Below, piece by piece: positions 1-4,782 of a DNA stretch of 6,793 nt. The notes under the pieces are model-generated. The model did not search any database and was not told the origin of the DNA. It worked only from the letters and a program-made list of their open reading frames with translations. The position numbers were made by a program, and so were the translations under genes. This DNA is from Bryobacterales bacterium (GTDB lineage: Bacteria; Acidobacteriota; Terriglobia; Bryobacterales; Bryobacteraceae). Position 1 is the first letter of the stretch, and each line of letters begins with the position of its first letter. The DNA is taken from assembly GCA_003487005.1 (NCBI GenBank), contig DNFG01000240.1, forward strand, positions 1 through 6,793, in the 5' to 3' direction.

Positions 1-23
1 ACAGAATAACACAAACAGCCTGT

Positions 24-37
24 CCGGCGCGCGCCGG
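24..37 (-). terminator. GC palindrome downstream of the RsbRD-like gene, possible terminator
   Basis: A perfect 14-bp palindrome (CCGGCGCGCGCCGG) lies about 28 bases beyond the stop codon of the minus-strand gene that ends at 65. It could fold as a 5-bp stem with a 4-base loop. Read on the minus strand, it is followed by a T-enriched but interrupted stretch (TGTTTGTGTTATT, within positions 2-15). That resembles an imperfect intrinsic terminator, but there is no continuous T tract and the stem is short. It could equally be a chance GC palindrome or part of a feature left of the window. Confidence 0.3.
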
Positions 38-64
38 CGGTTCTCTCCGGTGCCGATTGGGAGG

Positions 65-529
65 TCACGCCCCGTGAGAGACCGCCGTGCGCGTGGTCCC
101 GGCCTGCTCCTGTTCATACCCTCGGGCCAAGTGGAACATGAGCAGGTCGAAAAACCGCGAAAGTTCGTGCTCCAACTCCTCTTCGGCGTACAAATCCACC
201 GAATCGCCCATCATGCCCTGATCCCGGATGTAGCCCACGGCCGCATCCTTCAGCAACTGTACGGCCCGCAATGCCTCGCTCAGCGGCATCCCGTCCCGGC
301 ACCGCTGCCGCCCCACCTGTTCATAGTGCGTCCGCACCGTCTCCTCGCTGCTGGAATCCAGCCACTGACCCAGATTCCTCAGCAACCGGCGGCACACTTC
401 GATCGCCTCCGACTCAGGCAATCGATTCAGGTTTGGGACCCGGGGGCAACTCCGGACCTGACGCAGGAAGCGAACCGCCACCGCTTCCCAATGGTCCTCG
501 ATCTGGTGAACCAGCTTGGCTGACATCAT
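65..529 (-). CDS. small helical protein, RsbRD N-terminal-domain-like
   Basis: This gene encodes 154 residues. I chose the ATG at 529 because a perfect AGGAGG (539-544) lies 9 bases upstream. A TTG at 538 would abut that site, and a second ATG at 526 is also possible. The protein is predicted to be entirely helical, soluble and without a signal peptide or membrane segment. It has an N-terminal helix with a W (EDHWEAVAVRFL), a central LPESEAIEVCRRLLRNLGQWL helix, a GR-R-DGMPLSEALRAVQLLK segment, and an acidic EEELEHELSRFFDLLMFHLARGY helix at the end. This order resembles the RsbT co-antagonist RsbRD N-terminal domain (PF14361), a globin-like or helical-bundle input module of stress-signalling proteins. 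The STAS output domain such proteins normally carry is absent, so if the match is right this is a free-standing sensor or adaptor. The family call is from pattern memory only; 'hypothetical helical protein' is the cautious reading. The gene diverges from the acetyltransferase gene. Confidence 0.75.
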   Translation of the reverse strand: MMSAKLVHQIEDHWEAVAVRFLRQVRSCPRVPNLNRLPESEAIEVCRRLLRNLGQWLDSSSEETVRTHYEQVGRQRCRDGMPLSEALRAVQLLKDAAVGYIRDQGMMGDSVDLYAEEELEHELSRFFDLLMFHLARGYEQEQAGTTRTAVSHGA

Positions 530-538
530 GTGCGTCAA

Positions 539-544
539 CCTCCT
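539..544 (-). promoter_or_regulatory. ribosome binding site of the RsbRD-like gene
   Basis: The plus strand reads CCTCCT, so the minus strand carries a full AGGAGG. It is 9 bases ahead of ATG 529, within the normal range, and it touches the alternative TTG at 538. It therefore decides the start in favour of ATG 529. Confidence 0.75.
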
Positions 545-555
545 GTTCTGTCTCT

Positions 556-584
556 CGAATAACGCGGTTCCCGCCCGGAGTCAA
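556..584 (-). promoter_or_regulatory. possible sigma-70-type promoter for the RsbRD-like gene
   Basis: On the minus strand, TTGACT (579-584) matches the -35 consensus at five of six bases. It is followed after exactly 17 bases by TATTCG (556-561), a weak -10 element matching only the first three positions. Transcription would begin near 549, leaving a leader of about 20 bases that holds the AGGAGG. The -35 and spacing are good and the -10 is poor, so this is a suggestion only. Confidence 0.3.
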
Positions 585-644
585 GGGGTTTCGGAGTCCC
601 GCGCCCGAAATCCGCCTTCCCCGGCAGTGTGTCAGCCTGAAGAC

Positions 645-1418
645 GTGCTGCCCTTCGAGACCCGCGACCCCGCCCTGCTGCGCTCTCTGTTCGCCCGCCA
701 CCCGGCCGCTTCGCTCTATCTGTGGAGCGATCTCGTGGAACCGTTCTTTTCGCGGTGCCGCTGGTTCGTCACCGGTGATGCGGCCCTGCTCTGGTTCGGC
801 GGACTCAGCGAGCCCTCACTGCAAACCACGGGAGATGCGGGGGACGCCGCCGAACTGGTTGACCAACTCCACGCCGTGCTTCCGCAGGAAGCGTGGATCA
901 AGGTCCCGCCGGCACACGAACCGCTTTTCGCCCGCCACTTCACACTCACCCGGCGCTCGGAATTGACGGTCATGCTGCTGGACGGCCCTGTGCCGGAAGT
1001 TCCGGGTCCAGTCCGCCGCCTCGCGCCCGGCGAACCCCTCGAACCGCTATTGGAACTGTATTCCGCCTACCCGGGCCACTTCTTCGAAGCGGCGAGCCTG
1101 GAAGGCAATGTCTACTATGTGGCCGAGCAGGACGGCCGCCCGGTCTCAATCGCGGGCACGCACACCGCCGCGCCCGCCGAGGGCGTGGCCGTCCTCGGCA
1201 ACATCGTCACCGCACCGGAATCTCGCGGCCAGGGTCTCGCGCGCCGCTGTGTTGCCGCGGTGGCCCGCGAACTCGATTCGCTGGGCTGCCGCCTGACAGG
1301 TCTCCATGTGGACAGCACGAATGCCGCGGCCATCTCCTGCTACCGGGGCCTCGGTTTCCGGGCGCGAACGGCGCTCGTGCAGGCCTGGGCCTCGCCCGCG
1401 GGCCTGCCGCCGGTCTGA
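645..1418 (+). CDS. GNAT-family N-acetyltransferase with an extra N-terminal half
   Basis: From GTG 645 the product has 257 residues. It should transfer an acetyl group from acetyl-CoA to an amine; the substrate cannot be told from the sequence. The C-terminal half (about residues 115-250) is a clear GNAT fold: GNIVTAPESRGQGLARR holds the acetyl-CoA pyrophosphate loop (R194-G-Q-G-L-A199), and LHVDSTNAAAISCYRGLGF carries N226 and the usual general-acid tyrosine, Y233. The layout resembles FR47-like (PF08445) acetyltransferases. The N-terminal half (residues 1-110) lacks these motifs and may be a degenerate second GNAT lobe. The start is uncertain: in-frame TTG 516, ATG 528 and GTG 627 also exist, but none has a good ribosome binding site. 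The residues encoded from 516 to about 640 look like translated intergenic DNA (cysteine-, serine- and arginine-rich), and the earliest starts overlap the divergent gene. The gene converges on the hydrolase gene with only 4 bp between stop codons. Confidence 0.85.
   Translation: MLPFETRDPALLRSLFARHPAASLYLWSDLVEPFFSRCRWFVTGDAALLWFGGLSEPSLQTTGDAGDAAELVDQLHAVLPQEAWIKVPPAHEPLFARHFTLTRRSELTVMLLDGPVPEVPGPVRRLAPGEPLEPLLELYSAYPGHFFEAASLEGNVYYVAEQDGRPVSIAGTHTAAPAEGVAVLGNIVTAPESRGQGLARRCVAAVARELDSLGCRLTGLHVDSTNAAAISCYRGLGFRARTALVQAWASPAGLPPV
1379..1407 (-). other. stem-loop just past the hydrolase stop codon
   Basis: GCAGGCC (1379-1385) and GGCCTGC (1401-1407) form a perfect 7-bp stem. Inside it, GGGC (1387-1390) and GCCC (1394-1397) can pair around a CTC loop. 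The element lies in the 3' end of the acetyltransferase reading frame and 16-44 bases beyond the stop of the minus-strand hydrolase gene, so it could stabilise or end that transcript. There is no T tract, and in DNA this GC-rich such stems arise by chance. Confidence 0.25.
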
Positions 1419-1422
1419 GTCC

Positions 1423-3324
1423 CTACCTCGATCCGCCGCCGGCCGCCGGAATCAGCGGCAGGGTGATGTGCGACGGATGCCCGGAATCATGATAGATGGA
1501 GTTCTCCGCCACCTTCCAGCGCCGCTGCGCGTTGAGCGGCTCGCCGGTATTCGGATTTACGTCAAAGCGCGGAAAATTACTGCTCGATATATCCACGCGA
1601 ATCCGGTGTCCTTTTCTGAATACAAGAGAAGTTGGATACATTTCAATCGTGAATTGATACGGCTTCCCGGGCTCCATCATTTCGGCTTTTTCCAATGAAT
1701 TCCGATAGCGCGCCCGGACGATACTGTCGCCGACATTCAATTCCACGCCGTTGGGATAATCGCGGGTGGGCGGATAGACATCGATCAGCTTGGCCGTGAA
1801 ATCGGTGTCGACCGCGCTCGACGAGGCCCACAGCGTCACTACCAGCCGTCCGGTCACTTCCATGTCCTCCTTGAGGGGTTCGGACTGGAACACGAGCACG
1901 TCGCTCCGCGCGCTGAGCGGCAGGCTGTTCCGGCACGCCCAGTGGGCCGGGCCGCAGCGCTGGTCGATGGCTCCGCGCTTCATCAGGAGCCCTTCGGAAG
2001 AGACATTACCGCCAATCGTGGGCACCGGGTCTTTCGGATCAAACAGATACACGCTGGGCGGGGCGTCGCCGGGCAGGGTGGGGGAGAGCCGCCCGCCGGC
2101 GTGGAGATAGTAGTTCGTGGGCTTCGCCCGCGAGAGCGGCCATTCCTTTTCTTCCCGCCAGCGCCCGCCCACGAACAGGCGTCCCTCCGGGGTCCGGTGC
2201 GGCTCACCGGCGCCCATCACGAAGATCCTGACCGGCGCTCCCCCGTCCGCGCCGTTCGGCTCGCCCTTCAGCCAGCGGTCGAACCAGCGCCGCTGAAATG
2301 CGTGAAAATCCAAAGCCGCCTCCGGTCCGAATTCCGCGTCGCCCGCGTGACTCAAAGTCTGTCCTCCGTGTGTCCACGGACCCACAATCAGTTTCTGTGG
2401 ACTCTTCTTTGCTTTGCTTAATTCTTCGTAATTCATCGTGGAAATCAGGCTCCAGGAGTCATACCAGCCGGTGACGTGGTAGGCGGGGACATCCTTGTGC
2501 CGGCCAATGTGATCCAGGACGCTGGCTCCGGTTTCGCGCCAGTATTCGTCATAATCGCCATGGCCCATCGCCTTCAGGATCCAGTCTTCGTACTCGGGCG
2601 CCATGCGCAGGCGGCTGACGCCGCGGCGCAGCGGGAGCGAGCGCACATACTCCGGGATCAGTTTCCGCAACTGCGCCATTTCCGCCCGGGCTTCAGCCGT
2701 TTCGCCGGGGAAGTGGTCCGGGTACATGGGCGACGAATCCCCGCTCGGGCTGTTGCCGAAGGCCATGATCCAGTTGATGAATCTGAGTTCGAAGGCGCCG
2801 CGGTGGCGCACGCCGAAGCGCCCGTAGGTGGACATGGCGTCGACCGGAATCATCGCGGAGAGCGCGGGCGCGTTGCCGAGCGCCATGGCGTGCTGGGTGG
2901 CGCCGGAGTAGGAAAAGCCGACCGTTCCGATCCGGCCGTTGGACCAGGGTTGAGCCGCGATCCAGGCCGCGGTGTCAGAGCCGTCGTTGGGATCATCGAC
3001 GTGCCCGCGCCACGTTCCGCCGCTGGTGTAGCGCCCTCGCACGTTCTGCACCATGACGACATAGCCGTGGCGCACGTATTCCCTGGCCCACAGGGCGGCG
3101 CGGCTGGTTCCATAGGGGGTTCTTTCGAGGATGACCGGATGGCGGCCGGGCGCGAGCATGCCGCCGCGCGCGGGGAAGAAGAGGTCCGCCCCCAGCATGA
3201 CGCCGTCCCGGGCCGGGATCTGGATATTCCGCGCCTCCAGCATGTCGAACGGCGCCGCCGGCGCCTGTCCGAACAAACTCGCGGCCATCGAGGCCAGCAC
3301 CATCGTCCGCAAACCAGTCATCAT
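1423..3324 (-). CDS. exported CocE/NonD-family serine hydrolase (X-Pro dipeptidyl-peptidase-like)
   Basis: The 633-residue product belongs to the alpha/beta-hydrolase family that includes cocaine esterase, glutaryl-7-ACA acylases and X-prolyl dipeptidyl peptidases. It should cleave an ester or amide bond; the true substrate is unknown. Residues 1 to about 22 look like a signal peptide (hydrophobic MVLASMAASLFG after R6), suggesting export. The catalytic domain (about 30-345) has RTPYGTSR (Y71, the oxyanion-hole tyrosine position of CocE), the nucleophile elbow GFSYSG with S138, GWYDSW with D289, and GPWTHGG with H319. These complete the triad. The C-terminal jelly-roll PepX_C domain (about 350-625) ends with the typical NVGDSIVRARYRNS and GHRIRVDISSSNFPRFD motifs. 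Length and domain order are normal for the family. Odd points are a two-cysteine loop (C457, C464) and a low-GC patch near 1561-1700. The start is the first of two adjacent ATGs, with only a weak upstream purine stretch. The gene diverges from the phosphoesterase gene across 110 bp. Confidence 0.93.
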   Translation of the reverse strand: MMTGLRTMVLASMAASLFGQAPAAPFDMLEARNIQIPARDGVMLGADLFFPARGGMLAPGRHPVILERTPYGTSRAALWAREYVRHGYVVMVQNVRGRYTSGGTWRGHVDDPNDGSDTAAWIAAQPWSNGRIGTVGFSYSGATQHAMALGNAPALSAMIPVDAMSTYGRFGVRHRGAFELRFINWIMAFGNSPSGDSSPMYPDHFPGETAEARAEMAQLRKLIPEYVRSLPLRRGVSRLRMAPEYEDWILKAMGHGDYDEYWRETGASVLDHIGRHKDVPAYHVTGWYDSWSLISTMNYEELSKAKKSPQKLIVGPWTHGGQTLSHAGDAEFGPEAALDFHAFQRRWFDRWLKGEPNGADGGAPVRIFVMGAGEPHRTPEGRLFVGGRWREEKEWPLSRAKPTNYYLHAGGRLSPTLPGDAPPSVYLFDPKDPVPTIGGNVSSEGLLMKRGAIDQRCGPAHWACRNSLPLSARSDVLVFQSEPLKEDMEVTGRLVVTLWASSSAVDTDFTAKLIDVYPPTRDYPNGVELNVGDSIVRARYRNSLEKAEMMEPGKPYQFTIEMYPTSLVFRKGHRIRVDISSSNFPRFDVNPNTGEPLNAQRRWKVAENSIYHDSGHPSHITLPLIPAAGGGSR

Positions 3325-3330
3325 GACCGG

Positions 3331-3339
3331 ATTCTCTAA
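3331..3339 (+). repeat. direct repeat copy 1 (ATTCTCTAA)
   Basis: This 9-base word recurs exactly at 3413-3421. The two copies lie at opposite ends of the divergent intergenic region, one just upstream of each gene, with the GC hairpin between them. This copy ends 6 bases before the hydrolase start codon as read on the minus strand. It could be an operator half or coincidence. Confidence 0.4.
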
Positions 3340-3349
3340 CAGATGGCCC

Positions 3350-3375
3350 GCCCCCGGCCAGCGGCGGCCGGGGGC
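3350..3375. promoter_or_regulatory. perfect GC stem-loop in the divergent intergenic region
   Basis: GCCCCCGGCC (3350-3359) pairs perfectly with GGCCGGGGGC (3366-3375) around a 6-base loop, giving a 10-bp stem made only of G-C pairs. It lies between the divergently transcribed hydrolase and phosphoesterase genes. It could act as a palindromic operator in DNA, or as a leader hairpin in either transcript. It is not followed by a T tract on either strand, so an intrinsic terminator is unlikely. I found no convincing -35/-10 pair around it. Confidence 0.5.
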
Positions 3376-3412
3376 CGATGCGATACGATAGGCCTTGCGC
3401 CCGCCTGACCAT

Positions 3413-3421
3413 ATTCTCTAA
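3413..3421 (+). repeat. direct repeat copy 2 (ATTCTCTAA)
   Basis: This is the exact second copy of the 9-base word at 3331-3339. It runs directly into the AAGGA that serves as ribosome binding site for the phosphoesterase gene. Confidence 0.4.
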
Positions 3422-3425
3422 AGGA
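3421..3425 (+). promoter_or_regulatory. ribosome binding site of the phosphoesterase gene
   Basis: AAGGA lies 9 bases before ATG 3435. It supports that start over any upstream in-frame codon, because the predicted signal peptide begins right at this methionine. Confidence 0.6.
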
Positions 3426-3434
3426 TTGATTACA

Positions 3435-4700
3435 ATGCTGTTACGTCTCGTTTTGTGTGTGCTTGCCCTGCTGCCCGCCGCTGCCGCCTTTCAGGCGGCA
3501 CAGCCGGTGGAGACCTACCGCCCGTCGCAGTATCCCGACCGGATCATCCTGAACTGGACTGAAGACGCCTCGGCCGGGTTCGCCGTGACGTGGCGCACTT
3601 CGACGGCCGTCTCGCATGGGTTCGCCGAGATCGCGCAGGCGGGCGAGAATGCGGAGTTCGCCAAATCGGCGAAGCGCGTGACGGCCGCGACCGAAGCCTA
3701 TTCGACGGACCTGGGCCCGGCGCACGCGCATAGTGTCACGTTCACGGGACTTCAGCCTTCCACGGCATACTCCTACCGCGTGGGCGACGGCGCCAACTGG
3801 AGCCCCTGGAACACTTTGAAGACCGCTTCCCAGCGGCCGGAGCCCTTCACGTTCGTCTACTTCGGCGATGCCCAAAGCGGCATTCTGCCCTATTGGTCGC
3901 GCTTGGTCCGGCAGGCGTACGCGCACGCCCCCAACGCCCGCTTTCTGTTGCACGCGGGCGACCTGATCAACCGGTCGACACTCGATCAGGAATGGGGCGA
4001 ATGGCACGCCGGCGCGGGCTGGATCAACCAGGTGATTCCGAGTGTCCCAACGCCGGGCAACCACGAGTACGGGCGTCTGGCCGAGAATGGCCCGCGGGTG
4101 CTGACCTCGAACTGGCGGCCGCAGTTCACGCTGCCGCTGAACGGGGTTGCCGGGGCCGAGGAGTCCAATTATTTCATCGACATCCACGATCTGCGGGTGA
4201 TTGTCCTGAACTCGAACGTGCTGCACAAGGAACAGGCGGTCTGGCTGGAAAAGGTGCTGGCTTCGAACCCGAAGGCCTGGACGATCATCACGTTTCACCA
4301 TCCGGTCTATTCGACGGCCGTGCGCCGCGACAACAAGGAGTTGCGGGAACTCTGGCAGCCGATTTTCGACCGGTACCGGGTGGATCTGGTTCTGAATGGC
4401 CACGACCACGTGTATGGGCGGACGCGTCTGGTGACAGGGACGGTGTACGCGGTCTCGTCGGCTGGGACGAAGTTCTATGAACGGAAGCCGACGGCGGTTT
4501 TCGACCGGATCGCCGAGGACACGCAGCTATTTCAGGTGATCCGGATCGACGGCAACCGGCTTGTGTACGAAGCGCGGACGGTGAGCGGGGCGCTGTACGA
4601 CAGCTTCGAGCTGACCAAGCGCCGGGGCCGGCCGAACCGGCACACGAACAGGATTCCGGCCACGCCGCAGCGGCTCCGGCCGGCGGCGGCGGCCCGGTAG
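3435..4700 (+). CDS. exported metallophosphoesterase, purple-acid-phosphatase-like
   Basis: The 421-residue product should hydrolyse phosphate mono- or diesters outside the cytoplasm using two metal ions. Residues 1-18 form a signal peptide (MLLRLVLCVLALLPAAAA). A fibronectin-III-like N-terminal domain follows (about 33-130, with PDRIILNWTED and GLQPSTAYSYRVG), as in plant and bacterial purple acid phosphatases. The calcineurin-like catalytic domain carries all five blocks: GDAQ (D145), GDLIN (D176), GNHE (N209, H210), FHHPVYS (H288) and GHDHVYGRT (H323, H325). The tyrosine that gives true purple acid phosphatases their Fe(III) colour sits three residues after the second Asp; here that position is N179, so the enzyme is probably not purple. 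The last 25 or so residues are an Arg/Pro/Ala-rich tail coded by hairpin-forming DNA. ATG 3435 is chosen for its ribosome binding site and the signal peptide. The gene shares its upstream region with the CocE-type gene. Confidence 0.92.
   Translation: MLLRLVLCVLALLPAAAAFQAAQPVETYRPSQYPDRIILNWTEDASAGFAVTWRTSTAVSHGFAEIAQAGENAEFAKSAKRVTAATEAYSTDLGPAHAHSVTFTGLQPSTAYSYRVGDGANWSPWNTLKTASQRPEPFTFVYFGDAQSGILPYWSRLVRQAYAHAPNARFLLHAGDLINRSTLDQEWGEWHAGAGWINQVIPSVPTPGNHEYGRLAENGPRVLTSNWRPQFTLPLNGVAGAEESNYFIDIHDLRVIVLNSNVLHKEQAVWLEKVLASNPKAWTIITFHHPVYSTAVRRDNKELRELWQPIFDRYRVDLVLNGHDHVYGRTRLVTGTVYAVSSAGTKFYERKPTAVFDRIAEDTQLFQVIRIDGNRLVYEARTVSGALYDSFELTKRRGRPNRHTNRIPATPQRLRPAAAAR
4656..4683 (+). other. GC stem-loop at the 3' end of the phosphoesterase gene
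   Basis: CCGGCC (4656-4661) pairs with GGCCGG (4678-4683), and inside it GCCG (4664-4667) pairs with CGGC (4671-4674) around a CAG loop. The resulting 10-pair hairpin with a small internal bulge ends 14 bases before the stop codon. A smaller inverted repeat, GCCGG/CCGGC (4621-4625 and 4637-4641), sits just upstream. Either could slow exonucleases or reduce read-through into the permease gene. No T tract follows, so a classical terminator is not supported. Confidence 0.35.
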
Positions 4701-4771
4701 CGCCAGGGACGGCAATCGAGGGAACGGACTCCCGCGCGGTTCCGTAGTGGAGAAGTGAGCGTTCGCGCCAC

Positions 4772-4777
4772 GGAGGT
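4772..4777 (+). promoter_or_regulatory. ribosome binding site of the ADOP permease gene
   Basis: GGAGGT lies 5 bases ahead of ATG 4783 and is a near-consensus site. It fixes the start and indicates independent translation of the permease even if it is co-transcribed with the phosphoesterase. Confidence 0.8.
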
Positions 4778-4782
4778 CTCCA

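Noticed and set aside
50..523. Open frame of 157 codons on the plus strand antisense to the sensor-like gene
   Set aside because: The minus-strand frame has a perfect AGGAGG and coherent helical protein character; this one has neither.
271..966. Open frame of 231 codons on the plus strand spanning the sensor-like gene and the acetyltransferase start
   Set aside because: Its product is Pro/Ser/Arg-rich without motifs, and it is out of frame with the convincing acetyltransferase domain.
2476..3339. Open frame of 287 codons on the plus strand antisense to the hydrolase
   Set aside because: It is a low-complexity Arg/His/Gly-rich translation, and the minus strand holds the catalytic triad motifs.
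3384..3389. TACGAT as a possible -10 element for the phosphoesterase gene
   Set aside because: It matches four of six bases, but there is no acceptable -35 at 15-19 bases upstream, where the GC hairpin loop lies.
3441..4409. Open frame of 322 codons antisense to the phosphoesterase
   Set aside because: It has no recognisable motifs, while the plus strand carries all five metallophosphoesterase blocks.
4721..4743. Inverted repeat GGAAC/GTTCC in the gap between the phosphoesterase and permease genes
   Set aside because: It has only 5 bp of stem with a 13-base loop and no T tract, so it is too weak to call a terminator.
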